This document shows positions 47,074-60,563 of a DNA stretch of 64,000 bases, one piece after another (position 1 is the stretch's first letter; every line of letters begins with the position of its first letter). Position numbers and translations under genes: made by a program. The stretch is from assembly GCA_025677815.1 (NCBI GenBank), contig JAIXMP010000054.1:1-64000 (forward strand), given 5' to 3'. The notes under the pieces were generated by a model. That model made no database searches, was not told the origin of the DNA, and saw only the letters and a program-made list of their open reading frames with translations. The DNA comes from Phascolomyces articulosus (Eukaryota > Mucoromycota > Mucoromycetes > Mucorales > Lichtheimiaceae).

Positions 47074-49441
47074 GATGATGTTAGTTGTTTATCAAAAAAG
47101 AAGTATGTTTATAAGTTAAATGTTTTGTTACAGATATGATAGGTATAGTAAAGAAAAAAATAGAGGAGGGGAGATTAATGAAAATAAGTTTAAGTAAATA
47201 TTTGATATCGAATAATCCAACTTATATATATATATATTTGATGTGAAGAATTTTGTTTTTGATCTTCATGTTTTACATACATGACGTTTATTTTTGAAAA
47301 GGTTGGTGCTCAGCATTACTAAACATGATCCAGGCACAGTTTTTATTTTTATAATAGTATAAAATTCAATTGCAGATGATGCTACTGAGTTTGGGCAAAA
47401 TGTCAATGCTTCTGTAAGACCCAGGTAAAAATAGTTATTTAGTTGTTACCAACGATTTTAATATGACATCATGCCGATTTATGTTATATAACATTTTGTC
47501 CATTTGATATACGGATATTATCAATTGCAAAAAAAGAAAATTATGCTATTGGCCAACAGTGAATGTACAATCATTACAATCGGCGGTTTAGGTTATGAGT
47601 TTATTATTTAATTTATCACCATGGTACAACATCATCGTGATACAACAGCTGTAATGTGAATATAAACAGCAATGTTGGTACATAGGTAGATCAACAGAAA
47701 TATTTATCCAGTTCTGATTTTTTTACTTGAATTGTATAAACTTACCATACCCAAAAAGAGAAAAAAACGCACAGTAATTCTATTAACTGTTCTGCTCAGC
47801 CTCACGTTTACTCGGCACTACATTATAAAGATTGGTAGAAATGAAGTTCCTACTCTTCTGTACTACATTGGAAAAATGGCGGTGATTTTTCAATACATTC
47901 ATTTTCTTGATCTATTCCTTAAGTCATCATTGCTGTTCTAAGAAAAACATACATATGTGTGTATGCGTGTGTGTGTGCCCTTCTATAACAGCGACCCTGT
48001 TGTTACATTAAGGCTTCATTTTGGATTTAGCTACTTTTTTTTCTTTGCTCAGCTTCTTTTCTGTGTTATCACTCATGGTGATTTGTGTAAATAGATATCA
48101 TGAAAATGGGTAGTCCGCTTTCTTCATAAATAATACAAAGTTAAATAGAATTGATGTAACGGCTATGTTACCTTGTCGGTAACGGATGATTTGTGTGTAT
48201 ACTCTATACTAATTTTTTTTAGCTTGGAAACTCGGTGGACGAAACCTTGGTGGATCATCAGTAGAGTGTTTAAAAAACAATTGGACTAATTTTTACAGCT
48301 ACTGTGATTTGAGTTGCATGACTTGAAGATACCATGTCAAATAAATGTAATTTTTTTTATCAAGTGTTGCGTTTGAGTAAGATATATTAGTAGGCATTTT
48401 GATACAGTAGAATGATAAAATACACCACAGATAGAATGAATCAAACAATCAGTAAATAGCAGCAATGATCAAGTACTTTTTCTGCTATTTTTTTTTACAT
48501 CTGAATTAAAGTAGGTAGGTATACATCCATACGTAACTCGAAAAGTTTTCTGCTTAATATAATATGTAAAATCTAACGATTTCATCAAGATTGTTCTAAT
48601 AAATATATATTAACTCTATGACTTTATCGTAATCATTTTTATTCTTAAAATACAGACTTCCCCATAGCATATCGTACAATTGATCAATTCTATATTATTA
48701 TTATATAACCTGTTGTACATAATAATGGTGATAATTGGGTATCATTATTAAGATCATCATTTGATGTATTTAAGAATTTTCCATTGCTAATTATACAAAG
48801 GTTGAGGTTTCTAAATACATGTTCCCACCATCCACTCTACTAGTAGCAACAGTACCATAGCAGCTTGCATATATTATTATTAAAAAACGGATCACCAGAT
48901 TCTTATATACAGAAACTAGTAGAATGTTGTCTTTGACCTGACTCTCGATGGATTGTTGTAGACATCATAGTAGGTTCAATAACAATCTGAATATGACACT
49001 CGGATGATTTGTTAAACGTGGCATTAACATAAATTAATGACTTCCTTGCCATTATTCAAGCGCAATAGGCATGGTATTTCATATACTGATAATAAAGAGA
49101 TATACATTATTGTAGGTCCATCATCCATGTTAAATACAAGACAGGAAAGAATACCAATATGTTTCACCTATTAATTTTATATATATCCTAATGCCTTAAA
49201 TACCGATTTTCATCTATGAATAACCACAAACATTATCAACGAATTATCCTGCATTTTCTAAGTCACTGATGATAAATAGCTAAATGCTCAATCCACACCA
49301 GTTCTTTTTTTTTTTGGTACATTATTCAAATTGCAATGTGACACCTTCCTATTTTGGACGAGGCGTCACAAAAATTCTGGTATTGACAACATGCAAGGTT
49401 CCTTGCAGTTTTCCTTTTTGTACTGTAGCAGCTCCTTTAGT
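47074..49441. other. Intergenic, mostly featureless
   Basis: AT-rich. A tiny basic ORF at 48008-48076 is listed separately. Nothing else recognised. Confidence 0.5.
48008..48076 (-). CDS. Tiny Lys-rich ORF, 22 aa, possibly a stranded first exon
   Basis: ATG to TAA encodes MSDNTEKKLSKEKKVAKSKM plus two residues. The composition is like the extreme N terminus of a cytosolic protein. No continuation was found. It could be a relic first exon or chance. Confidence 0.2.
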   Translation of the reverse strand: MSDNTEKKLSKEKKVAKSKMKP

Positions 49442-49662
49442 ATGGCTTCATTACGATTAACAGCTACTCGATTTATTCGACCTCAATTCAATAAATCACG
49501 ATTATTTTCAACAAGCACCATTGTTCGTAATGCAGAAGACGATGCTAAAGCCGAGGCCATCGCCCAACGTAATATATAGAATATGCAGAAAAAAGTGATC
49601 GATGAAGAACTCGATTATTATTGTTGTTATTGTTATAGAGAGTTTGACACGTCTCTCTCTCT

Positions 49663-49700
<38 letters not shown>

Positions 49701-50763
49701 GTATAATAGGTGCCGAACGAACCATGAAGCGATTTTGGAAACATGCTTGGGTCAAAGAAGAACAAGGTATATAACTATTTTATTATTACAGGAGCAAAGG
49801 ACGGAGGTTGATCAGTTTGTTGGAACAAGAAAACTAAATCGTATTGTATGAATGTTTTATAAAAATATAGACGGCTGTACAGTTATGCTCGACAAACGAA
49901 ATTTACGTACACCTAATGGTCGTCATGTCGTCAAGTTTCCTACAAAACAACGTGCTTTAGCTTATTTGACAGCTGCTGAATGGGAAGCTCAAACCGAAAA
50001 CTTGAAATCACACTCGCTACCTTTGGTAAACATTATTATATTTTGAGACGCGTTTTTTTTCCTATATTATCTTTACTTCCAAAAATGCTTATCACATTAT
50101 CATATATATATATATATATATATTAATCATGGAGATAGACTTCTATTATTGCACGTGGAATGGATGTATTGGACCCTGCTCGTGCCGAAGATCCTGCCAT
50201 CCGTGAACAAGTGATTGATAAACTCATAACCTATTTCGATACAGACGCTACATGTTATCACGAAGAATATCCTGAATCCTTAACTTCCCTTCAAGATGCT
50301 CATTGGAAACCATTAATTGCTTGGGCAAGTGAAACATATAACGTACAAATTAATACAACCACCGGTATTTTTGCAGTAAAACAACCTGCTGAAACACGTA
50401 GCAAACTTCGTTCCGTCGTAGAAGAAATGGATGCTTTAGAATTGGCAGCATTAGAAAAAGCTATCATGAGTTCCAAGAGTTTTTTGGTTGGGTTAGCGGT
50501 TGTTAAAGGTGCACTGACTGTGGAACAAGGTGCACAGGCCGCTCATGTAGAAATGAACGCTCAAGTAGATCGTTGGGGTGAAGTGGAAGATAGTAAGTTT
50601 TATTATATTATTTTTTTTTGTCAGACGAGGATTGACGCGATTTTTTTATCTCCATACTCATTTCACAATATTAATAATATAAATAGGCCATGACGTTGAA
50701 CGAGAGTATATTAGACAAACACTGGGTGCAGTAGCTGCTGTTGTTATGGATAAACGTGTATAA
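49442..50763 (+). CDS. ATP12: Mitochondrial F1-ATPase assembly factor Atp12, five exons
   Basis: Chaperone that binds F1 alpha subunit during assembly of the F1 sector in the matrix (family knowledge). Exons 49442-49568, 49710-49766, 49871-50025, 50139-50592, 50687-50763; phases close to 289 aa. The first 40 residues are a basic, acid-free targeting sequence (MASLRLTATRFIRPQFNKSR). Family landmarks are TMKRFWKHAWV, CTVMLDKRNLRTPNGR, LAYLTAAEWEAQ, HSLPLTSIIARGMD, ATCYHEEYPESLTSLQDAHW, LAALEKAIMSSKSFLVGLAV and DRWGEVEDSHDVEREYIRQT. Intron 1 ends in a 34-base T run just before its acceptor. Confidence 0.95.
49666..49699 (+). repeat. Poly(T) tract, 34 T, at an ATP12 intron 3' end
   Basis: Extreme polypyrimidine tract (preceded by CT repeats) 10 bases before the acceptor at 49709. 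Confidence 0.9.
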
Positions 50764-50825
50764 AAAATAAAAAGAAAAAAGATGGATTGTTTTTATTGAA
50801 TTTGTTATGCGATTAAGATACTACA

Positions 50826-52110
50826 CTATTTTTTTGAACATAAAAGACCAATCACATCTGACATGGATATCACACCAATCACTTTTCCAGATTCTTCACT
50901 TTGCTTAATCCATACACGATGAGTATCCAGTGTGAGAAAGTTTTCTATAACAATTTTAAGGGTCGTACTAGGTGTAGCCACAGGAAGCGCAAGGGTTGAA
51001 GGACGATGCTATTATAGTTTCATATGTGTGAGAGTTTTTTTTGTTATTGTTTGTTTTTTTCATAATGATACAATCCTCATTACCCCAGTTCCGTACAACA
51101 AATAATCCCATTTCCAAAAATTATATTTATATAAAACGTACTTGAATATAATCAACGCAAGGTAGTGTCAATTGTTCAAAAGTATCCAAATTGGCACTTG
51201 GTAAATCTTCCAAACACAAGTCACCAACAAGATTACCTTCTCTGTTATTTATAATATTAGTTAACATAACAAAAAAAAAGACTTTGAAAGACACAGGAAT
51301 GAAATCATCTCCTTCTTCCCAATACGATAACCCACCCGAAAAAAAAAAAAAAACTTACCCATCCACAATCGGAACACCGCTCACGTTCTTTTCCGCCAAC
51401 AACTTGTATCCACTCAAGGCTGTTTGATCAGCTCTCACGCTCACTAATGGAGGTTTCTTGTCAAATCCTAGGTCACCTACACTTGTATTGACATCAATGA
51501 TATTGGAAATGGATCCAGGATAATGGTATATGTGTCGGATAATATCTGTCTGCGACAAAAGCCATGGACTGCTTTTCGGGTTACCATAATCGATCACCAA
51601 GGATCGGTGCACGCCCGAAGCAAATGCACGCAGGGTCTAAAAAACAATTATCATACAAAAAAAGCACAACCCACCCTATTCAATATATATGATCAAATAC
51701 TCAAAAAATTCCACCCATCCGCTTTTTTAAAAGAAAAAATCAAGGCATACATCTAGTAATATATCTTGACTGTCCGTCTTATGCATCCAATAGCTTTCAC
51801 GGTCGGTATCCAATCCAAGAACGTTTTCAATCGCATCATCCAATTTTGAAGTAGTCTTGTCCACGGTGTTATCACCACCCACAAGATATAACAAGATATC
51901 AAATAAGTTGATAATACTCACAACTTGTGTACTATCATGAGAGCATATTGGAAGTGAAGTAATCTTGTTGTTTTGTAAGAGTTGTAAAGCAGTTCGAATG
52001 GATGTCACCGGACTGACGGCAATCAAGGATGGTTTAGAATGTGCCAGGACTAAATTATCTGGCTTTAATTGAGTAATATCTGTATTTTCTGGTGAAGCAG
52101 GTGTGGTCAT
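50826..52110 (-). CDS. Four-CBS-domain protein (AMPK-gamma/Snf4- or Sds23-like), four exons
   Basis: Minus-strand exons 51751-52110, 51359-51636, 51142-51241, 50826-51008; phases close to 306 aa. CBS-type beta-alpha-beta units can be followed: SPVTSIRTALQLLQNNKITS then VVSIINLFDIL; a second unit with ASGVHRSLVID and SQTDIIRHI; a third with RADQTALSGYKLLAEKNVSG then GNLVGDLCLEDL; and a fourth with PSTTLKIVIENFLTLDTHRV then VIGVISMSDVIGLL. Such proteins bind adenine nucleotides and regulate kinases or phosphatases (family knowledge). I cannot decide between Snf4 and Sds23 relatives. It converges with ATP12, 62 bases apart. Confidence 0.88.
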
Positions 52111-52354
52111 GGATATTTAATTCTTATTATTATACAATGAGGGAGTGAAAAGAAACAAGTTCAGGAAGAAGAAGAAAAAGTGAAAGAAGAAGAAAAATAA
52201 ACAAAGAAGAAGTGAAAAAAAACATGCGAGTAAAAAAACAAATATTATTATATATAGACAGTATAGAATAGTTTGGGCTTTGACAAGTCACACGCGCACG
52301 CCCACATGAATACAAAATTGTGCATGAATTGGACGAGAGGAGTGGGGTGATTAA

Positions 52355-53709
52355 TTAAATAAGTGATATTTTTGTTCGTACAAGTCCACCGCGGAAATTC
52401 TTGAGCGGTTGTGGTTGTTGTTGCAACCTTCGGAATGCTTCGTGAATATGTTCCGGCTGTAATGGAATCTGTTCCGTACTTGGTAAAGAAAATAATCCGC
52501 CACTTTGTCCATCTGCTGGTATTGCCGCTGACGTTGATGTTGATGGATCTTGCTGTTGTTCTTTTTTACTTTTTTTATTATTATTTCCATCCTGTATTCC
52601 TCGTTCTTCATCCTCTTCTCGTTTTCTTTTATTAGTTGATGATGTTGATATTACTGTTGTTGCTGTTGTAGTACCAGAAGTATTATTAGAAGGACCAGCA
52701 CCAGGTACTGTGGTTGTAGTTGTTGTTGTCATTGCCACTACGGCACTCGTCTCCGTATCATTACTTTTATTATTACTACATTTAGCAATCTGCAATGCAG
52801 TGGAAGTCAACTTGCTCACCATTTCATATGTCAAGAAACCCAAACTATCCACAATATCATCATTCGGTCGTACATCCACAAATGCATTCATATTGGCCCA
52901 TTCTCGAAATCGCTTTCCTTTTCTATAGGTAAAAGAAGCTTGGCGACATTCTGAATAATGAACATATTCTTCTCGTGTCATGGCTCGTGTGACTTCATCC
53001 GCATCGCGTAATCGTTGGATAGAATCGTTGTATGCTTCCAATTCATCTTCATCTTCTTCCTCTTCCCCATCTGGATTGGATGATTTGACAATCACGTCTG
53101 TAAATTGATTGACCAGTTCCCAAGGTAACTTGATGATACTTCGAGAAGGTTTGCCTGTGTTGGTTTCTTCCACGACGTCTTCAACTTGATCACCCGAAGC
53201 ATCCTTTGCATTTTTTCGTACGTCTTTCCAACTAAGAAACGATCGTAAACGATTTACTTTGGCTCGATCGTGACGAATTAAAAAAATCAAGTCTTCAGCG
53301 TTTAGGAATCGTGAATTACGTCGTGCTGCTTGTGCTGCTGCTTGGATGACCTATAAATATATAGAATGTTTAAGTTGCTTATTTTTAACCTGAAGTTCCA
53401 AGTCGAGATGGGTGTTGCTAAATTTGCTTCTATTTTTTTTGGATTAACAAAAAAAAGAAAAAAGAAAGAAAGAAACATACGATTTCTATCACTTGAGATC
53501 GTACAATATCTTCAATAAGTTGTGTTGTTTCTTGTAAAGGATCAGATACTTCCCCTACAACAAACATCATCTGTTGAATTTCACTTTGGAATCGATATTT
53601 TGACTAAATAAAAACATTTGAAATATTAATGGAATGAATTTATATTTATATATGTTTTTTTTTTCCAAAATAAAAAGAGTATCGTTGGTATTACTTTTTT
53701 TGCTTCCAT
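52355..53709 (-). CDS. SPT3: SAGA subunit Spt3 (histone-fold transcription factor), three exons
   Basis: Spt3 helps SAGA deliver TBP to promoters. Minus-strand exons 53695-53709 (MEAKK), 53481-53603, 52355-53350; phases close to 377 aa. The N terminus is the classic histone fold (KYRFQSEIQQMMFVVGEVSD, TTQLIEDIVRSQVIEI, AAQAARRNSRFLNAEDLIFL, then IRHDRAKVNRLRSFLSWKDV). The second half has the C-terminal Spt3 region (REEYVHYSECRQASFTYRKG, WANMNAFVDVRPNDDIVDSL, GFLTYEMVSKLTSTAL). A low-complexity Thr/Lys insert and a Gln/Pro tail follow. Exon 1 is only five codons but has a proper donor and phase. Confidence 0.95.
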
Positions 53710-53983
53710 GGCGATCGTCCCCTTTTTTATGTGTGTTTGGTGTTTGGTATAAAGAAACTGCGTTTTATACAGCGAAACGAAAAGTATCTTTGTCCCCGAC
53801 TTCGCCAATTTTATGTGTGTTTGCATGACAACAGCTTAAACATCAGGTTGCTCTGAAAAGCAAGGTCTATTCTTATAAAAGCTTATTTATTCTATGGTAA
53901 TTATCTTTTTTTTTTTTTTTTGTAAAATCATTATCTCTTATGATAAACTATCCTCTGAAAAAAAACCAGCTTGGATGATATGA

Positions 53984-54166
53984 TTATTGTTTGGTAATGA
54001 CAGGATAAAAATAGAGATAGTGTACCAAATAGATTTTGATATCCTTTTTATTATATTCATAATAAGACATAGAAGGATCAAATCGATGTAAACAAGTGTT
54101 GAAATGATTCATAAATGAAGGAGAATCATGACGATTCTCATTAAAATCCAAAAGATTGACACACAT
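53984..54166 (-). CDS. Small ORF, 60 aa, unknown
   Basis: ATG 54166 to stop 53984-53986: starts MCVNLLDFNENRHDSPSFMN, continues HFNTCLHRFDPSMSYYEYNK and ends in an aromatic, basic tail. A TTTATATATAAA element sits 41 bases upstream. Codon use looks coding-like, but no family is recognised and it could be a fragment. Confidence 0.35.
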   Translation of the reverse strand: MCVNLLDFNENRHDSPSFMNHFNTCLHRFDPSMSYYEYNKKDIKIYLVHYLYFYPVITKQ

Positions 54167-54206
54167 ACAAAAGAACACGCGTCTGCTGCGTGATGTATTT
54201 TTGAAA

Positions 54207-54218
54207 TTTATATATAAA
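54207..54218. promoter_or_regulatory. Palindromic TATA element between divergent ORFs
   Basis: TTTATATATAAA is self-complementary and lies between the minus-strand small ORF (start 54166) and the plus-strand F-box gene (start 54421), so it could serve either direction. Confidence 0.35.
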
Positions 54219-54420
54219 GCCTCTTTTTTAGTCTTGTTCTTTTTTTACCAGATTTGCATATTCTCCCCTCCTTTCAAAAAAGAACCCCTCTCTTTTACTT
54301 TTTTGTGTTTCTTCCTCCCTTGTCTCTTTTTCCCCTTCTTTCCTTTTTTCATATTCTCGGGCCTTGTTGCTTGTCGGTGTCTTTTATAACCTGTTCGAAA
54401 GCTCACAATAAAAACCCACC

Positions 54421-55809
54421 ATGCTTCAAAAACTACCGACCGAATTACTATGTGTTGTTATGAAACACTTGACATATGACGATTTGGACGAACTCAACAA
54501 GATTCGAATATTAGAACCCATTGTACGCCATCATTTGTTACACCATTATCGATTTCATTATCAAGTCAGTTCATTATTACGGTTATTTGAATCGTCCTTA
54601 ATAAACAGAAAAAAGAAGAAAAAGAAACAATTTAACGACAACAACGACAGTGGTAGTGACCACGATGATGTCCATGAAGATAGACGAGAAGATATTGCCA
54701 ATCAACTTTTAGAACTTATTTGTCACGCAGTAGAAAAATGTCCAAAACATGAACATCGATCGAAATTCAGTGATCTGTTGAATATTTTGGAAGCAAGAGT
54801 GGTCAAACGTATTTTGGCCTATGATATGATACCCCAAGCTGAAAATGATTATGCATTACTTTGTTTGGATATTCGATACAAGTATTTACATAGTCCATCC
54901 ATTCGAGTACTTCATGATCCTGTAAGTAGTCTGCGTTGGAAGGATTGGATGATTGGAATAAGCATAAAAAAATGGGAAGAAAAATGAAATTTGACAACAA
55001 ACAAAAAAAAACAACAAAAATTCTAATCTTATCATTCTTTTTTGGATGGGGGGGGAATATTGGACCTTATATATTTGTTCTAGAAATATCGAAGACGAAG
55101 TACAAAATATCCTTTAGCACCCTTTTTACCAAGAGAATATACTTGGGTTTGGCGACGTCAATGTACGAATGCAGCTGATTTCTTACATACCAGTAAAAAA
55201 CGGGAGATGATTACTGTGAACACCAAAGATAAAGACCGACGACAATGCCGTTTACGATTTGCTCGATTTTTTGGACAACTATTCAAAGTAACTAGTTTAT
55301 ATCTGGAATCGAATTTGGATGGGACTTTCGAAGAATGTGTCAGAGAAGCCTTGGTGACTGGGGATGTGGAAAGTTTATTGGTAATGTGTGCAGCGGCTGA
55401 ACGCCCCGTGGATGTCATGAGTATGTGTATGATGGTGAATATGGCAGCAGAACAATTATGGACCTACCTGGAAACTTTTGATGATTGGCTTGCCACGAAT
55501 CCAACACCAGAACAAAGAGCACGTATGGCACAAAATGAACAGGCACATCAACAACAACAATTGGGATTTCAAGAAGAATTACCACCCCCAGAATGGCTTT
55601 TACCAGATCGTTACAAGATTACGGATGATACCAAACTTCGATTGACTGTAAGTTTTTCTTTTTTTTTCCTTTGGCATCATAGAAATGAAGGATGGAAGGT
55701 GATATATATAATATAATGCACTTATCATATTGTGATGTTTAATTATTATTATTATTATTACTAGCTTATGGATGGTTTATACAAGCATGGATGGCGATGG
55801 TTCGATTAA
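54421..55809 (+). CDS. F-box-like protein, three exons
   Basis: Exons 54421-54921, 55084-55647, 55765-55809; phases close to 369 aa. The N terminus MLQKLPTELLCVVMKHLTYD is an F-box-type start at the very first residues. A lysine run and acidic stretch follow (KKKKKKQ, SGSDHDDVHEDRRED). The second half is alpha-helical, with REYTWVWRRQCTNAADFLHT, RRQCRLRFARFFGQLF, FEECVREALVTGDVESLL and EQLWTYLETFDDWLATNPTP, and it ends HGWRWFD. There are no obvious LRRs, which sets it apart from the F-box genes at 3.2 and 39.3 kb. A ubiquitin-ligase adaptor role is inferred only from the F-box. Confidence 0.85.
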
Positions 55810-56440
55810 TATTTTGTACAATTTATCTTTTCTATTTCACTAAAATATTCACTTTTACATAATTTACCTGTATTCATCATCCTCCACGTAAACGCAAGTC
55901 ATGGTTTTCTCTTCTCATTTTTCTTTTCATTTTCTTCTAGTAATCACTTATTACTTCTATCGTCTATATCTATTTCATCATCTCATTGTATCTAGTTTTC
56001 CTTTTTTTTTTGTCATACATGCACATTTATAAACACCATTTATGTAAACATCTCTCAACAACATCCATCATAAAATATACACTTTTCAAAAAAAAAAAAC
56101 CATCCTACTATATAATACTTGCTATTTATTATTATTATTACAAATATGATTAGCTATGCAATACGAATCAGTGAGGAATAGGTATCATCTAGAAATATTG
56201 ATAAAATGATGATACGAATCTGTTACTGTATTCATGTATTTTTGTAAGTGCAACAATTTTACTGTGAAATAATATTTGGAAAGCAAAGAGTTTGTTATAT
56301 TGATAAAGTATATCCAAAGGATTGTTTATCATGAGTAAACGAAAATATATAGAAAGCACTTTTTTGTGGATATGAAAAAAAAGATATTGAAAAAGAGAAT
56401 GGATGTTGATAGAGTGGGGTTGTAAAGGAAGCAAGTGGGT
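55810..56440. other. Intergenic
   Basis: T-rich 3' flank and AT-rich spacer, no gene seen. Confidence 0.6.
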
Positions 56441-56760
56441 TTAGAATCCATCATCGATGATGATTTTAACCTTGTTTGTTTTATTGATTGGATCGTCAGC
56501 GGCATTCTTGCTGACGACGAATATAAATAATCTTCAAGTCAAAGTCGGTCAATTCGATTGAACGTTCTCATCAGCAGTCCTAACGATAAGCATTTGAAAG
56601 CATCGTTTGAGTCAGTAGCGATGGTAGTATTGGGTGGTGGCTGTCGTAATTGTTTTGCAACTAATGCATCTGATCAACTAATATTCTGTAAAAGTGGATT
56701 CATAGCGACTATAAGATTAAATGGTGGAGGTCCTTGTCCTTATTTTTTTTTTGATAAATA
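56441..56760 (-). pseudogene. Decayed or unresolved coding remnant
   Basis: On the minus strand one frame reads GQGPPPFNLIVAMNPLLQNI, a stop, then SDALVAKQLRQPPPNTTIAT and DSNDAFKCLSLGLLMRTFNR. The sequence next to a terminal stop at 56441-56443 reads FVVSKNAADDPINKTNKVKI followed by IIDDGF. The pieces are in different frames with an in-frame TGA, and no intron I can justify joins them. The text looks like a once-conserved protein; I do not recognise it. Confidence 0.35.
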
Positions 56761-58812
56761 TATTATTTTTTTATGTAATCTTTCTATTTTATTATATTAT
56801 TACAAATTCGCATCTATTTCATATAGATTTATTATATGCATACCATGAGGATGACTTTGCTGCTGCTCTTATAGTAAATGAGGGGATGACTGGTCATTAG
56901 TTATTCTGATTTTTTTAGTGAAAGAGAAAGAATAAACGATGAGCGATTCTCGCTTTTTTTTTTATCAGTGACTAAACTCAACAATGAAAAAAAAATCATG
57001 CAAATGCACCCTTCGGGTTACACACACTTGTGAGGATTTTAGTTTAAGAGCGATATAATTATACTATTGGAAGAACATGTCACATCATGAACAAATAATC
57101 TAGATGTACATATAATAGCTTTTATAATATGCATACTAATATATACTATTATCATGCTTATTATAATAATAATGATAATATGTTTATTACAATGAATGAT
57201 ATAATAGTAATAATATGATATACGTATATAAAAATTATAATGCAGGTTACCTTCGACTACTACTTGATTCTCCACAATACATAGAAAAAAAAATTCAAAG
57301 AGGCTGCTACAGGTATCTAGTTTTAAGGAAGTATCTATGAAATATATAGTCCCTTTATTCTTTATCATTTATGAAAGATTAATATGAAATATTTATCTTT
57401 TAAAAAACTAAGATGTTGGATCCTCACATTCAGACATGAAAAATTAAATGTATCAAGTAATCTAGGGTTTGAAAAAAAAAATAAGCATGCATGTATGGCT
57501 TATCATGTACGCAAATTACGGTAGTGACACCTGTCTATATAATACTATGCTCACTAGTTAAATTGAATATCACGAAACCGATTACTTTTCTGGCGACTGG
57601 CTGGTAGTAGATATATATATATATATTCTAGCTGATTAAAACTGATTGTCTCTAACAGACTTTATGTCTCGGACTTAGGCTATAATTGCATATTTATCAC
57701 TATCCATCATGTTGTCATTCAGTCCTTTGCACTGATAGTTTGCTGAACATTCACTTTGAAGCAAAACCAAGACGATCGGTTTAAAGAGAGAATATTAATA
57801 CATTAATAATAAAAGTAGTAACAAGGATTTCTCATTTTAACATAATATATTTGCGCATGGCGTCCTTATCAGAAAAATACTTTGATCTAATCTCTAACAT
57901 GATTATACATATCACATACTACTAATATAGTCATCTTACTTGATGATTATTTTTCTTTCATCTTTTTGCCTCCTGTTTGCATGCTTGTGTTGCAACAAAT
58001 AATTAACATCAAACGTAGTAAAAATAACTCTTCGAGTAAAGTGATTTGAAAGTTGAAAGGTCTTGTTGTTGCACCACAGAATCTATACATACATAAACAA
58101 TTGTTCATAATAAGAAGTGAACAATCGAACTAATAATAATGAAATAAAACGAAGAAACATCAGTAGATCCTACAATTATAGAAATGTTTTTCGAGTTCGC
58201 AGGTACTACCTATACTTCCTCACGCCGGATAAAAAGACCATGATTTTATTTTTTATTTTTTGAAATTTCTTGCTATAGCATATATATATGAAGCCCAAGT
58301 GCATTTATTGATTATGAAAGATTTGGTAAACTGTAATAATAAATGTAATAAGTAACAATTATGACATAAAAAAACTTAGATTAATAAGTTATCAAGCACT
58401 TATCTTTTCCAGAAAGTGAAAGCTATATTTCATAATCATCTCAAAGTAGTAATGATGCCAGATCATGATTGATAAAATAAAGGGTAAATGGGAAATGATC
58501 TAGTATATTTCTCATATACGAGTGGGAACAATCATTACTAGATTATATATACATAAAATGCGCAAAACTTTCGGGTAAAATAAGAAATACCATTTTTTCA
58601 TGATATCGTCCGGGAAAATTATTATTATTAAAAATATAACAGAGATTAGAGGGTACGGATGGTGTATATTAGGCTTATTAAAATAATTAATATGTACTAA
58701 TAATGTATAAGCATATATAATAGATAAATAGCGATGAGGATGGAGGAGAAGGAAGAAGAAGAAGAAGAAAAAAAGTAGAAATAAATCACTATAGACAGCG
58801 AGCATTTAACCT
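56761..58812. other. Intergenic, no supported gene
   Basis: AT-rich, with TA runs at about 57614-57627 and 58280-58290. No gene or RNA recognised. Confidence 0.55.
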
Positions 58813-58846
58813 TTATGGATTATTACCAACACCCTATACACAATAA

Positions 58847-58887
<41 letters not shown>

Positions 58888-60532
58888 GAATAAATTTTTC
58901 AAACCTTTTTATTCTCTATTATTATGCTACATGGCCTCTAAATTATTACTCACCTTGTGGTTAAATCCGAACCACCAGATAAGAAATGCAGTAACAATTA
59001 TAATTATAAGGAAAATGAAGAAACAACACCATTTTTTCTATAAATGATTATATTTATTATTAATTTTTATTAATTAAAACACAAAAATAACGATCATTAT
59101 TGTATGTTATTTATTACCACATATATATATATATATATGAATGATACTAATTATTATACTTACTGCACGTGTACGTTTAGCAATCTTAATAGCCTCATCC
59201 GTATGTTTGACACCTTTTTCAATATCATCTACTGCACCATTGGTATAGTCTTCAATTTGATCTAATGTTTGACCTTGGTATTCTACAAGTGTTTGCATAT
59301 CTTCAAATAATTGATGAAGATCCTATAATATATATAGTAATAACAGTGCATAGAATAATTTTAGATTTTTTTTTAGTGTTGCTTCTCATCAATTAAGAAT
59401 CTTCATCCTATAGGATACATTTTCATTTTGTTAAAATTAGTAATGATAACTTACCAAGAGAGCACGTTCGATTTTTTTAATATCATCATGACGTGTTTGT
59501 ACTTCTGATAAAATTGCATTTGCTTGTCCACTACGATTCGAGTTCATTAGCTATTATGTTTATCAATTTATAAGAGTTTCATGTTAATTAATTAATTTGA
59601 TGTTTTTTTTATATCTTATTTTCATGGTAGTAATGATATATACGATGATCCATCTTTGAACAAAATGAGAATTTTTTGCTTACATTTTGGGCAAAGATTT
59701 GGTTCTGTTGATCCGAGCCAATGATTTGATCTATTTCTTCCTCAGTCGCATTGGGTTTCACTATAATAATAGTAATTATAAGAAAATTATAGAATAATTA
59801 CATCTTTATTCATCCCGAATCATTATCATTATCATTATTTTAATTTTATCACTATAGGTAAATTTCTACTAGGTACAAACCGATTCGAATTTGTCGTTCT
59901 ACTCGTTGTCGATATTTTTTCGCATATCCACGCTCCATATCTTGAAATTTTTGAATTGCTTGAACAAATTCTTGACGTACACGATTTGCTTGTGTTTTTC
60001 GAATTTTCATATCCGATCCAGAATTACAATATGGACCCAAAGCTAATATATATATATATTGGTGAATAACATATTTACACAATGCTTCAAACCGATTCTA
60101 TATATATAGATACCTTTAATTCTATGTTTAATTTCTTGATTTTGTCGAGAAATATCATTAATGGATGCATCCAATTGGTTCATGTGACGATTGGATGAAT
60201 TATCTAAGGATGCATCATGTATTCTTCCAATGGCATCGATGCTATAGTTGACTTGTCGAATTGAGGCTGAAATGGAATCGACCTATATATATATTTGAAA
60301 ATCATGAATAAAAATATTTCTTGTATAATTTTTTAATTTTATTTCCTGTAAACCTCTTCAAGAAATCCATCCATGGATTGTAAATCTGCTACTTGAACTT
60401 TTTCATCTTGAGCTGCCACTGTCGTTGTTCTTAGTGATTGTTCTCGAACAGGTGAATATTGTCGTGTGGCTGATGATGGTAATGGTGGTTGTTCTTCTGT
60501 TTTTGATACACGTCGACGATTATCATTATTAC

Positions 60533-60563
<31 letters not shown>

